From NCBI GenBank assembly GCA_937922045.1, contig CAKZXA010000006.1, forward strand, positions 1-64,000: 64,000 bases of DNA, written 5' to 3'. The stretch comes from an uncultured Acidimicrobiales bacterium (GTDB lineage: Bacteria > Actinomycetota > Acidimicrobiia > Acidimicrobiales > SZUA-35). Of this stretch, positions 1 through 8,149 are shown piece after piece (within the stretch, counting starts at the first letter, position 1; the number at the start of each line of letters is the position of its first letter). The translations under genes were made by a program, and so were the position numbers. The notes beneath the pieces were generated by a model, which made no database searches, had not been told where the DNA came from, and saw only the letters and a list, made by a program, of their open reading frames with translations.

Positions 1-50
1 AAGGCGAGGTCGTAGGCGGCTTCGCTGATCACAAGGTTCTTGAACAACAT
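1..50 (-). CDS. Start of a truncated gene downstream of rep
   Basis: Only the first 16 codons lie inside the window (reads MLFKNLVISEAAYDLA), so no family can be assigned. The ATG at 50 is preceded by a good Shine-Dalgarno stretch (GAAGGAA) in the short gap behind rep. In AICEs the genes after rep are usually xis and int, so an element gene is likely; that is inference from position. Confidence 0.5.
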   Translation of the reverse strand, partial: MLFKNLVISEAAYDLA

Positions 51-96
51 GGGTGGTTCCTTCTTTCTGGTTTGGGTTTGGTTTGTTCGGCGGCGG

Positions 97-1422
97 TTAG
101 AGCCGTCGGGGTTCATCAGAGCCCCGCAATCGCGGTGGACCTGAAGATCTCTGCTCGACCACGACCAGGAGGCCGTGGGAGGCGAGTAGTTCGATTGCGT
201 CGTCGAGGTGGTCGCCCTCGTCGTCGAGGACTGAGAGGAATTGGGCTCGGAGCCCGATGCGAGTCATCACGATCTGTTTCCACAGACGAGGGGAGATGGT
301 GCAGACCCGCTCGATCGTTTCGTCGGTTTCGGCGGCGAGTTCTTCGTCGGTCTTCTCGTCGCCCAGGCCGAGCTTCTGACGCAGGCCTTGAGACCAGGAC
401 CACATGTGTCGGCCATGCGATCCTCGGACCCATTCACGGAACAGGCCGATGTCGGCGGTGTCGCCAGTATCCACCGCGTCATAAGCAATGGCGAACGGGT
501 GTCGGCTGGTGCGGGTGCGGCCTTCTTTGCCGTCGGCCATGGCGACTTCGTAACCGGCCTTTGTGCAGTACATGCCAACACCGTCGGCCCCGTCGTCTTT
601 GACCGGGCGGAGGTCGACGCCGTAGGACGATTTCACGTCTCGGCCGTGGTGTTCGACCATGCGCCGCACCCACAGATCGTGGAACGTCTTGGCTATCCGA
701 TCGAAGACCGGGGCGTCGTCGAACCGGTCGACCGCAACGTCGGTGAACAGCAGCACGTGGAGGTGTGGGTGCCAGCCGTTGTGGCCGTGCATGACCTCGA
801 TAGTGCGGACGAACCCCATCCCGAGTTCTTCCTTGAGCTTGCGATACCGGTAGTGCGAGGTGATGAAGGCCCACACGTCTTGCACGTCGGACCAGACCGA
901 GCCGAGCGCCTCGCCCCACGTGTGCTGAGTCGTGAGCGTGAGGAGGAAGACCGATCCGCCACGGCTGCGGTGGATAGCGATCGCAACGGCCAACTCGGTG
1001 GCTCGTTTCATGCGGACCTTGAACGAGCAGATCGGACACGCCCACACAGAGCCGCAAGTCTGCAACCCGGTTGTGTAGGCGTAGCCGTCAGGGTGGCGTT
1101 CCACCGCGACATCGTGGAGCCCGAATCGCAGATGTAGTCCGCAGTGGCGGAGCTTGACCGCTTCGGCCATGTCGCCGCACGTCTCGGCAATCAATGCTCT
1201 GGCCCGGTCGGCGATTAAGCGGCGCACCCTGCCCGTCAACTGGCCTTCCGAAACCGGTTCAGGGTCGTTCAGGTTGGGCCGTTCGGGGTGGGTCGCAGAG
1301 ACTGTACCCATTACTACCGAGAGAGGCTCCGGCCTTCGGCCTCCGCCTCCGCCTACCGCTGGACGCTCCCGGCTCCGGCTACGACCTACAGCCGTCGGAG
1401 ACGATGGTGATGGGCCGGTCAT
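97..1422 (-). CDS. HUH-type replication initiator (Rep) of an AICE-like element
   Basis: Predicted rolling-circle initiator of 441 residues that would nick the element's origin and stay covalently bound through a tyrosine. Seen directly: a zinc-ribbon-like cysteine cluster (C123, C129, C132), the metal-binding HUH motif as HNGWHPHLHVLL at about 214-225, and a YxxK catalytic motif (Y285, K288). This order of motifs is that of the RepSA/pSN22-like Rep proteins of actinomycete plasmids and AICEs. Its ATG overlaps the stop of the upstream gene (ATGA), which supports this start although the first 60 residues are low-complexity; M38 (1311) is an alternative. Last complete gene of a minus-strand operon starting at 3624. 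Confidence 0.85.
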   Translation of the reverse strand: MTGPSPSSPTAVGRSRSRERPAVGGGGGRRPEPLSVVMGTVSATHPERPNLNDPEPVSEGQLTGRVRRLIADRARALIAETCGDMAEAVKLRHCGLHLRFGLHDVAVERHPDGYAYTTGLQTCGSVWACPICSFKVRMKRATELAVAIAIHRSRGGSVFLLTLTTQHTWGEALGSVWSDVQDVWAFITSHYRYRKLKEELGMGFVRTIEVMHGHNGWHPHLHVLLFTDVAVDRFDDAPVFDRIAKTFHDLWVRRMVEHHGRDVKSSYGVDLRPVKDDGADGVGMYCTKAGYEVAMADGKEGRTRTSRHPFAIAYDAVDTGDTADIGLFREWVRGSHGRHMWSWSQGLRQKLGLGDEKTDEELAAETDETIERVCTISPRLWKQIVMTRIGLRAQFLSVLDDEGDHLDDAIELLASHGLLVVVEQRSSGPPRLRGSDEPRRL

Positions 1423-1982
1423 TGGTCGCTCCGGTCGGCCTGATCCGAATCTGAGGCGGCGTTGGCGTTGAAGTGGCGGGTATGGCTCGGAGATCCCTCC
1501 GAGCCGTTGGCAATTGTTTCGTTGACGGCGACGCCGGGCACGAGGCCGTCAAGGGTCGCTGCGGGACGCCGCTGCGCTCCGTGTCCTCGCTCAACTGCGT
1601 TGCCCCTTGACTGCCTCTCAAACGTGTTCAGATCGTCGCGGGCGTGATCGTCTCGGATCGTGATCAGCTGGGCGACCACCAGGAGCAGGCCACACATCGC
1701 AACGACACCGATCGTGAGAATGGCGAACGCTTCGTTGACGTCTGCGAGCTGGGTAGCAGCGGCCATCACCATGACCGAGACGGCGGCGATGGCGGTCGAG
1801 GCGACCGGGACTCGTGGCTTGCGGGGTGATGCTCCGGCCGCAGCGGTGAACGGCTCTTGGTGCCGTTCATACGGCGGGAGACTGAGGCCAGGTCGACGGA
1901 CCGGGAGGGGTAGGTTTGCGGCCGGTTCTCCGGTGGTGTCGATGATGTGGTTGGCGGTGTCGGGTGGGTTGTCGGCGGTCAT
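1419..1982 (-). CDS. Small two-helix membrane protein of the transfer operon
   Basis: 187-residue protein with two hydrophobic segments at about residues 67-85 and 92-113 and charged, probably cytoplasmic tails. The reading frame extends upstream, but the ATG at 1982 overlaps the TGA of the FtsK-like gene (ATGA), so that start is chosen. Its own stop overlaps the rep ATG in the same way. By position between the DNA pump and rep it resembles the small Spd-type (spread) membrane proteins of AICEs; no sequence family is recognised, so that is inference. Confidence 0.6.
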   Translation of the reverse strand: MTADNPPDTANHIIDTTGEPAANLPLPVRRPGLSLPPYERHQEPFTAAAGASPRKPRVPVASTAIAAVSVMVMAAATQLADVNEAFAILTIGVVAMCGLLLVVAQLITIRDDHARDDLNTFERQSRGNAVERGHGAQRRPAATLDGLVPGVAVNETIANGSEGSPSHTRHFNANAASDSDQADRSDQ

Positions 1983-2839
1983 TGGTCGGCACCTTGTGGT
2001 TCTTGGTTGGTGAGGTTGAAGAGGGCTTCGGGTGGGTAGGCGAGGTGGCGGGTTTGGTCGACTCGGGCGGCGATGGCCTGGTCGTCGACGTAGTGGGCTC
2101 GGCCTCGAACGGGTTCGGGGTTGTCGGGGTGGCCGGCTAGCCAGAGTCCGCCTCGTTGTTCGACGGGGATGGAGCGCACACCGATGCGTTTGCCGTAGCC
2201 CCGGCCGAGGCACACATCGATCTGTTCACCCGACGCCACCCGCAACATGATGCGAATCGTGAGCTGGGTGCGGATCTGTTGATCGATCACCTCAGCCGAC
2301 GGGTACTGGGTGGCGGCAACGATCGTGACACCACAGAACCGAGCAAGGCGGGCGAGCGACCCGAGTAGGGCGATGCGGACTTGGGCGGCGTTGCGACCGT
2401 TGCGCAGCACGTCTTTGTTGTCGCCGGTGAGAGCGGCTGCCATCAGAGCATCAGGGTCGAGGCCAGCGAGTTCGGCCAGCTCGTCGATCACCACGAGAAC
2501 CCACGGCCCGAATCGAGGTTCCCACATGCGCAGGCCGTGGCCTTGAAGGAACTCGGCCCGATCTCGGATGAGCTGGCGGAGGTAGACGAGAAGTAGGTCG
2601 GCCGTCTCGGTCGTGGTGGCGCAGGTGGTTAGTCGGTCACGCCACGGCCACTGCTCGACGAGCTTCAAGTCGATACCGCAAATGGCGGTGTCTGGATCAG
2701 CAGCCGCAGCGCCAATGATCATGTTGAGTGCGCCCGACTTGCCCGACCCGGTTTCGCCGGCCACGAGGATGTGCGGACAGCCAGGCCAGGGGAGCGTGAG
2801 CGGGCGGTTGTCGAACCGTCGACCGATCTCGATGGCCAT
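1979..2839 (-). CDS. FtsK/SpoIIIE-like DNA translocase (Tra) ATPase
   Basis: 286-residue ATPase core expected to pump double-stranded DNA between cells during conjugation, the hallmark of AICE transfer. Walker A is GETGSGKS at 28-35 and Walker B ends in the acidic pair D119-E120 of the string VVIDELAEL; a later segment (VAATQYPS) resembles the FtsK sensor region. It has no membrane part of its own: the upstream gene supplies one, and the two overlap by one base (TGATG). The start at 2839 is fixed by that overlap; the longer frame to 2950 would begin inside the upstream gene. The main chain is about the size of an FtsK gamma-less motor domain. Confidence 0.85.
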   Translation of the reverse strand: MAIEIGRRFDNRPLTLPWPGCPHILVAGETGSGKSGALNMIIGAAAADPDTAICGIDLKLVEQWPWRDRLTTCATTTETADLLLVYLRQLIRDRAEFLQGHGLRMWEPRFGPWVLVVIDELAELAGLDPDALMAAALTGDNKDVLRNGRNAAQVRIALLGSLARLARFCGVTIVAATQYPSAEVIDQQIRTQLTIRIMLRVASGEQIDVCLGRGYGKRIGVRSIPVEQRGGLWLAGHPDNPEPVRGRAHYVDDQAIAARVDQTRHLAYPPEALFNLTNQEPQGADQ

Positions 2840-3624
2840 CACGACACCTCCCGATCCGGTACTAGGCGCAGATGTGGGCCACGGTCGAAGCGGTCGAGTT
2901 CGCCTGCCAGGTCGGGCAGATCCGTTGGGTCCGGGCTGCGTGACGGCCAACCCGGTTGCGAGGATCGGCCAAGCGCTCGGGCGTAGGACACGACGAGCCG
3001 CCCATAGGAAACCGAGTCATCCGAGTAGTCGACCTCCACGGCAACGCACCGAGGCGTGTTGGCTGCAAGCACCGAGGTCATCTCATCGAGCGCCGAGAAC
3101 GAGCGGCCAGGCGGCGGACCCACCCACCACGACACGATCGGCCACTGCACCGTTGGGAGCCACGACATCTTCGGATGATCCGCAACCGGGCGAAGTAGGG
3201 CTGAAGCGATTGGCTCTTTCGAGGTGCCGACCTCAGCCTGGACACGAGCAGTCTTGGCCGCACCAACCGACCACTGAGAAGGGAACCGGCGACGGAACCG
3301 CCACGCCTCTCGCCATCCAACCAGAGCCATCAGCCACGCCGGCCCCCCACGAACAAGAGCGACCTGGTGAACTGCTTCAACGATGAGCCAAGCAAGAACA
3401 CAGCCGCCGGCAGCAAATCGGAACTCAGCGCCGACGACGAGTGCGACGATGCTCGACCACGCGATGAGCACCTGGACCGGGTTGCCAGCGAGTAGATGCA
3501 GGAGCGACCGGAAGCGGACGGCTTTGCTGGCCAGTCGGGGGAGACGTTCGGCCATGTAGCGCACGATCGGGCGGAGATCCATCAACGCCCGCCACCACCA
3601 TTCGTAGAAAGGGTTCATCTTCAT
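2839..3624 (-). CDS. Membrane partner of the FtsK-like translocase (split Tra N-half)
   Basis: 261-residue protein with hydrophobic segments at about residues 50-68 and 70-90, rich in tryptophan at the N terminus (EWWWRALMDLRP), followed by a soluble domain. In many actinobacterial elements the FtsK-like Tra protein is one chain with N-terminal membrane helices; here the membrane and motor parts appear to be encoded by two overlapping genes, this one first. First gene of the operon: GGAGG lies about 10 bases before the ATG, and the divergent promoter region is at 3625-3757. Function is inferred from context. Confidence 0.6.
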   Translation of the reverse strand: MKMNPFYEWWWRALMDLRPIVRYMAERLPRLASKAVRFRSLLHLLAGNPVQVLIAWSSIVALVVGAEFRFAAGGCVLAWLIVEAVHQVALVRGGPAWLMALVGWREAWRFRRRFPSQWSVGAAKTARVQAEVGTSKEPIASALLRPVADHPKMSWLPTVQWPIVSWWVGPPPGRSFSALDEMTSVLAANTPRCVAVEVDYSDDSVSYGRLVVSYARALGRSSQPGWPSRSPDPTDLPDLAGELDRFDRGPHLRLVPDREVS

Positions 3625-3656
3625 CGTCTGACCTCCACGTCCGCAATAAGACTGAT

Positions 3657-3692
3657 TAGTCTGATACAGGACAAACTAGTCAGATCAGACTA
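3657..3692. promoter_or_regulatory. Perfect 9-bp inverted repeat, candidate operator
   Basis: TAGTCTGAT (3657-3665) and its exact reverse complement ATCAGACTA (3684-3692) lie 18 bases apart in the divergent region between the transfer operon and the XRE regulator. Further overlapping AGTC/GACT half-palindromes surround them. This placement suggests the binding site of the XRE protein encoded next door; binding itself is inference. Confidence 0.5.
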
Positions 3693-3745
3693 AAACGTCA
3701 ACCTGCATGCCTGAAGAGTCTCTTTCTGTAGGTCTAGATAGTCCA

Positions 3746-3757
3746 TAGAATGACTAC
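3746..3757 (+). promoter_or_regulatory. -10 box for leaderless transcription of the XRE gene
   Basis: TAGAAT at 3746-3751 stands 6 bases before the ATG at 3758, with no Shine-Dalgarno sequence between. With a normal -10 to start-site distance the mRNA would begin at or next to the ATG. Confidence 0.45.
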
Positions 3758-4360
3758 ATGGACATGCCAGCAATCATCCGCAGGCGGCGCGGTGAACTAG
3801 GAATCTCACAAGCCGAACTAGCCGACCGGACGGGCATCACCTCCCGCCAAGTCGCCCGCTACGAAAGCGGCGAACAACAACCCGTTCTGAACGTGGCCGT
3901 GCGTATCGCTGAGGCGCTATCGATCTCCCTCGAGGAACTAGCCGGCCAACTCGACAACGACCTAGACCTCGCAGGCGAATGGTGGGCCGGGTGGGAAACG
4001 TTCAAAGACGGCCAAGTCCGCCACGCCATCCAGAAAGTAGAAGCCAACCACCACGGCCGCCACGTCAACCTGTCGGCCGAGCGAACGGTCGCTGTTGAAG
4101 AAGGCGGCTACAACTGGATCGGTGAACTCAGCCTCTGGGACGGCCAAGCACTCATGGGCTGGTACCGAGGCGTAGACGGCACCGTCCAATCCAAAGGCAC
4201 CATGTACTTCGCCCTCGACCGCAACGGCGACGTCACCGGGAGAGGCCGATGGGTCGGCATGAGCTACGACGGCGACGTCATCACCGGCAACTCATCCCTC
4301 GCCCGCACCGAAGACGAAGCCGCGGCCATCCTCAACAAACTCACCGGCTCGGCATCATGA
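3758..4360 (+). CDS. XRE-family transcriptional regulator
   Basis: 200 residues: an N-terminal helix-turn-helix domain of the HTH_3/Cro-C1 type at about 4-60 (IRRRRGELGISQAELADRTG followed by QVARYESGEQQP), then a 130-residue C-terminal domain of unknown type rich in aromatic residues and predicted beta strands. It is divergent from the transfer operon and faces the inverted repeat at 3657-3692, so it probably controls transfer and its own expression. Its stop codon overlaps the start of the CutA-like gene (ATGA), which couples the two. Confidence 0.8.
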   Translation: MDMPAIIRRRRGELGISQAELADRTGITSRQVARYESGEQQPVLNVAVRIAEALSISLEELAGQLDNDLDLAGEWWAGWETFKDGQVRHAIQKVEANHHGRHVNLSAERTVAVEEGGYNWIGELSLWDGQALMGWYRGVDGTVQSKGTMYFALDRNGDVTGRGRWVGMSYDGDVITGNSSLARTEDEAAAILNKLTGSAS

Positions 4361-4713
4361 GCAAAGACGACGCCCAGGCCGACGACGAGCCCCAGATCAT
4401 CGACGTCACCATCACCGCCCCCGACGCCGACTGGCTGCGTGAACATTGCGCCATGCTCATCGAAAAACGCCTAGCCGCCAGCGCCAACATCGTCCCCTCT
4501 GTCGATTCCATATACCGCTGGGAGGGTGAGATCCAGTACGCGACCGAGGCATACGCGACAATCCATACAAGTATGTCGTGTTTCGAGAGAATTGCTGAGC
4601 TGACGAAGGAGCGGCACCCGTACGCCGTCTCGCACATACTGGCGAAGGCGATTGTCGCCGGAAGCTACGACTACGTTGGTTGGATCCAGTCGTCGGCGTC
4701 AGGATCGACATGA
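4357..4713 (+). CDS. CutA-like protein
   Basis: 118 residues with the recognisable CutA core: EKRLAASANIVPSVDSIYRWEGEIQ at about 31-56 is split here only for description; key features are RLAA, NIVP and SIYRWEG, followed by a strand-helix ending in YAVSHIL. CutA proteins form very stable trimers and are historically linked to divalent-cation tolerance, though their real role is unsettled. The ATG overlaps the XRE stop (ATGA); the longer frame back to 4249 lies inside the XRE gene and is rejected. Its coupling to the AICE regulator suggests a regulatory or sensing partner role, which is inference. Confidence 0.75.
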   Translation: MSKDDAQADDEPQIIDVTITAPDADWLREHCAMLIEKRLAASANIVPSVDSIYRWEGEIQYATEAYATIHTSMSCFERIAELTKERHPYAVSHILAKAIVAGSYDYVGWIQSSASGST

Positions 4714-4809
4714 TCGAACTGCCCGGCTATGGCTATGTACCGGACTTACCAATCCCCTCTCGGTGCCTGTGGCAAAGAGGGTTGGAATTGGTAGTACTAT
4801 CTACTTTGC

Positions 4810-6003
4810 ATGACTAGCGGCACCGAAAGCCCAGAGGTACGGCACGAGATTGACGCGGAAGGTCGCGCCGCTGGTGTGGAAGCGGAGGAGATCGGAGACG
4901 GCTCGGAAATCAAGGAGCCGTTTGATCCCAGACTTATCGATGTGACGACCGAGGTCCGGACACTTGACTCGTTGTTGAAGCGACTCGCAGTTGGGCAGAT
5001 AGACCTCGATCCCGATTTCCAGAGATCGCGCGGTATATGGAGCGATCAGAAGAAGAGCCTGCTCATCGAGTCGTTATTGCTCCGGATTCCGCTACCAACA
5101 TTCTACGTCGCCGAAACCGATGGTTCCGACGAGCTCGGAGGAACGTCGTGGGCGGTGGTCGACGGCATCCAGCGTCTGTCGACGATTGCAGAGTTTGTCA
5201 AACCTGAGCTGCTTGGCTTGTCGCCATTGCACCTCAAGGGTCTCGAGTACCTTAAGTCTGAGGAAGGAAATAACTTCGAGTCTTTACCGCCTTCATTGCA
5301 ACTAAGAATACTCGAATCACAATTCACTATCCAGGTGATACGCAGGACTACACCCGAACCGGTAAAACTCAACATATTCGCTCGAATCAACACTGGAGGT
5401 GTGCCTTTAAGTCGCCAAGAACTGCGTCATGCTTTGATACCAGGACGAGCACGTAAGCTCCTCAAGGAGATGGCTGACTCGGACTCCTTCCAAAAGGCAG
5501 TTGCGTACAGTGTTAGCCCTAGCCGGATGGTGGACCGTGAGATGGCCTTGCGGTTTATTGCATTCGATCTCGTGGACGCCTCAGAATACTCGAACTCGAA
5601 CTTTGACGAGTTCTTGCGGGATAGTATGGTCTCAATCAACAGCTGGGACGAAGGCATGATCGCGGATGTGCGTCGTCGCTTTAGCATCTCGATGGAGGCA
5701 TGTGAGGAGATCTTCGGCGACGATGCGTTCCGAAAGCGATATCGAATAGAGGATCCGAGACGCCCGGTAAGTAAGGCACTGTTTGAAGCGGTCGCAGTCG
5801 GAGTCTCGGGAATTTACCGTGATGGTGGAATCTCGGCATTGCGCTCACTGACCCGCCAGTCCGGGCAGATAAGGCAAGAGTTTTTGGAGCTTATGAGGGA
5901 TCGTGAGTTCGATCGCTCCATATCGCAGGGAACTGGCGATCCGAGGAGAATACGGGTGCGGTTTACTAAGTTTCGGCAGCTACTTGACAGCTTAGCGGAA
6001 TAG
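4810..6003 (+). CDS. DUF262 domain protein, first gene of a three-gene cassette
   Basis: 397 residues. The N-terminal half is a DUF262 (ParB/Srx-like) domain: a start resembling TLDSLLKRLAVGQIDLDPDFQR (here described only by its key FQR at 70-72) followed by W77 and the signature DGIQR at 118-122, equivalent to the DGQQR motif. In GmrSD-type restriction enzymes and other defence proteins this fold binds or hydrolyses nucleotides and can support DNA cleavage. The C-terminal half is helical and unassigned; no HNH (DUF1524) motif is seen. TACTAT lies 9 bases before the ATG. Only 3 bases separate it from the ATPase gene. Codon use is visibly more AT-rich than in the flanking genes, a sign of transfer. 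Confidence 0.75.
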   Translation: MTSGTESPEVRHEIDAEGRAAGVEAEEIGDGSEIKEPFDPRLIDVTTEVRTLDSLLKRLAVGQIDLDPDFQRSRGIWSDQKKSLLIESLLLRIPLPTFYVAETDGSDELGGTSWAVVDGIQRLSTIAEFVKPELLGLSPLHLKGLEYLKSEEGNNFESLPPSLQLRILESQFTIQVIRRTTPEPVKLNIFARINTGGVPLSRQELRHALIPGRARKLLKEMADSDSFQKAVAYSVSPSRMVDREMALRFIAFDLVDASEYSNSNFDEFLRDSMVSINSWDEGMIADVRRRFSISMEACEEIFGDDAFRKRYRIEDPRRPVSKALFEAVAVGVSGIYRDGGISALRSLTRQSGQIRQEFLELMRDREFDRSISQGTGDPRRIRVRFTKFRQLLDSLAE

Positions 6004-6006
6004 CAA

Positions 6007-7122
6007 ATGATCTCTAGTATTCGGTTGACGAACTTTCTTTCGTTTCGAGATATTTCACTATCGCTCGAACCGTTGACTGTGTTAACTGGTACAAACTCAT
6101 CCGGCAAATCTTCTCTTCTTCATTCGGTTGCGATTCTTCGTCAATCATCTGACAGTAAGACGCTTCCCGATGCGCTTTTGCTCAACGGTGAACTTGTCGA
6201 GGTCGGAACTGGCAGAGATCTTTTGCACGCCGAACCTGCGCTCTTTGATCAGTATGACAAGGTCGTAATTGGGATAGAAATCACTAGTCGTGGCAGGCGT
6301 TCTAAGTGGATCTCAAACTACGTGCCTGAGGCTGATGTTCTCGACCTCCATGACCATTCCGGGCACTCCTCTCTGGATGATTTGAGTCTATTTTCTCCCG
6401 GGTTTCAGTATTTGGCAGCCGATCGGATAGTGCCAGCAGTAACGTTTCCGAAGTCTCACACAGCTACTGCTGTTAAACGTTGGTTGGGCCGCCATGGAGA
6501 ACACACTCCCAACTATTTGAGAGTTCACGGAGGTGCACCTTCGTCGTGTATCACTGCGAGACATGACTCGGCTGCATCCGACGGATTGTTGGACCAAACC
6601 AATGCTTGGTTGAGACAGCTCTCACCTGGTACCTCTTTGGGCGTCGATGATGTACCTGGAACCGACTATGTGCGCCTATCCTTTACGCGGTCGGGGCCCA
6701 CCATCTCGACTGAAGCGCATAGGTCGACAAACGTCGGATTCGGGTTGACCTATGCCTTACCTGTGCTGGTCGCCTGCCTGTCTGCGCCGCCTGGATCTCT
6801 GCTACTCGTCGAGAATCCCGAGGCTCATCTGCACCCGTCAGGTCAGGCGATCATGGGCAACCTTTGTGCTGCGGCCGCCGCAAGTGGGGTGCAGGTCGTC
6901 GTCGAGACGCATAGCGACCATGTTCTCAATGCGATAAGGCTCGCGATCAAACGCCAACAGTTGCCGCCTGAGTCCGCTGTGATTCATTTCTTTTCGAGAC
7001 GGGAAGGCGTTATCCAGCCGGATGTCGAGACCATTTCGGTCAGTGTCGACGGAATGTTGCCGCATTGGCCGACAGGATTCTTTGACCAATGGGACCAAGA
7101 CTTGGACAACCTTCTTGGTTGA
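6007..7122 (+). CDS. DUF3696-type AAA ATPase (OLD-like/SMC-like)
   Basis: 371 residues. Walker A GTNSSGKS at 28-35, Walker B region LLLVENPEAHLHPSG with E269, and the switch histidine in ETHSDHVLN about 30 residues later; this is the pattern of the AAA_15/AAA_21 ATPases found in many defence systems. The tail, with DGMLPHWPTGFFDQWD, matches the C-terminal DUF3696 signature. The coiled-coil insertion typical of true SMC proteins is absent. It follows the DUF262 gene after 3 bases and precedes the unknown gene by 6, so all three are probably translated from one mRNA and act as a complex. Confidence 0.8.
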   Translation: MISSIRLTNFLSFRDISLSLEPLTVLTGTNSSGKSSLLHSVAILRQSSDSKTLPDALLLNGELVEVGTGRDLLHAEPALFDQYDKVVIGIEITSRGRRSKWISNYVPEADVLDLHDHSGHSSLDDLSLFSPGFQYLAADRIVPAVTFPKSHTATAVKRWLGRHGEHTPNYLRVHGGAPSSCITARHDSAASDGLLDQTNAWLRQLSPGTSLGVDDVPGTDYVRLSFTRSGPTISTEAHRSTNVGFGLTYALPVLVACLSAPPGSLLLVENPEAHLHPSGQAIMGNLCAAAAASGVQVVVETHSDHVLNAIRLAIKRQQLPPESAVIHFFSRREGVIQPDVETISVSVDGMLPHWPTGFFDQWDQDLDNLLG

Positions 7123-7128
7123 GGTGCC

Positions 7129-8085
7129 ATGGCAACTAGGACTCCTTTTATCATTGTAAACGAACGATCCATGCCTCCGTATGAAACTACGGTGGATGAT
7201 GTTACAGGTTTGGCTATTCTCGACCAGTTTGTGAGCCTTGTGCGCTCTATCGTTTCACTTCGCTCTGACGTAGCCTTGGCGTCTGAGGCTAACCTCGGTG
7301 GGATTGTCATCACCGATTCGAATCTTTCGATTGCAGCGTTAGCAGCGAAAAGTGGAGGCAGGGCTAAAGAACAATGGCGATACGTGCAACAGCGGCGAAA
7401 CATCGCGCCGTTTTCCTCTGCCCCGGACCTGAACCTGCCCGGATTGCATGAAGAGTGTCTACATCGCGAGGTAGTGGCAATTGGGTTGGCGGTGGCGCTC
7501 GCTTCACGGCAACTCGCTGTTTCGTTTGCCTTCGATGAACAATGGTCGGTTGCTGAACTGGAGTTGGTCGTGAGGCAGATGGTCGAAAGCCCCGATGATG
7601 AATTGCGCATTGTGGATGCTGTCGAACGGATTCCTCATGCCTCGCACCATGACCATGTCCGTCTCCATTCGGAAGTCATAGCAAATCTCTCGCTTCCGTA
7701 CCCCTACTCCGGCCTGGACCTCTGGGCCGATCGTGTCCATCGTTACCCCGGACTGGACTTCTTGGAGCAGGTCGGCGACCAGCTTGTCGGATTCGGCCGT
7801 GATTGGCGATTGTTGAGTGCAATTGACAGCCGTCTCCTGGAGCTAAGCGAGACGTGTGCGGAGTGGCGCCGCTCGGGGGCTACGGGCCCCCTAGTCTGGC
7901 GATCGAAGGTAACACCTGAGTCCGACCGACGGAAGCCATTGTGCATCTTTGTCGATTCGGATGGAGTCCAACGGTGCTTTGACATGCATGCGCGGTATAC
8001 GCCGACCGCTGGGCGCATCCACTTTGTCGTGGATCGAGAGATCGGCAAACTGCGTGTGGCTTACATAGGAACGAAGTTGGTGTAA
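7129..8085 (+). CDS. Unknown third protein of the DUF262/ATPase cassette
   Basis: 318 residues, no family recognised, no signal peptide or membrane segment. A GAGG Shine-Dalgarno lies 5 bases before the ATG. The middle is alpha-helical (about 105-160). The last 60 residues look like a small beta-rich module (from CIFVDSDG to AYIGTKLV) that superficially recalls RelE-like toxins, but no catalytic residues can be named. As last gene of the cassette it is the natural candidate for effector or specificity subunit; that is inference. Confidence 0.6.
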   Translation: MATRTPFIIVNERSMPPYETTVDDVTGLAILDQFVSLVRSIVSLRSDVALASEANLGGIVITDSNLSIAALAAKSGGRAKEQWRYVQQRRNIAPFSSAPDLNLPGLHEECLHREVVAIGLAVALASRQLAVSFAFDEQWSVAELELVVRQMVESPDDELRIVDAVERIPHASHHDHVRLHSEVIANLSLPYPYSGLDLWADRVHRYPGLDFLEQVGDQLVGFGRDWRLLSAIDSRLLELSETCAEWRRSGATGPLVWRSKVTPESDRRKPLCIFVDSDGVQRCFDMHARYTPTAGRIHFVVDREIGKLRVAYIGTKLV

Positions 8086-8149
8086 CGTGGGAATCGCCGA
8101 CCAGCTAGAGTGTCGTCCGACCCGCTACAACTTCAACCGACCTCGCTCG

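Noticed and set aside
241-1137. Long plus-strand frame opposite rep
   Set aside because: Antisense shadow of the well-supported HUH Rep gene; no family features.
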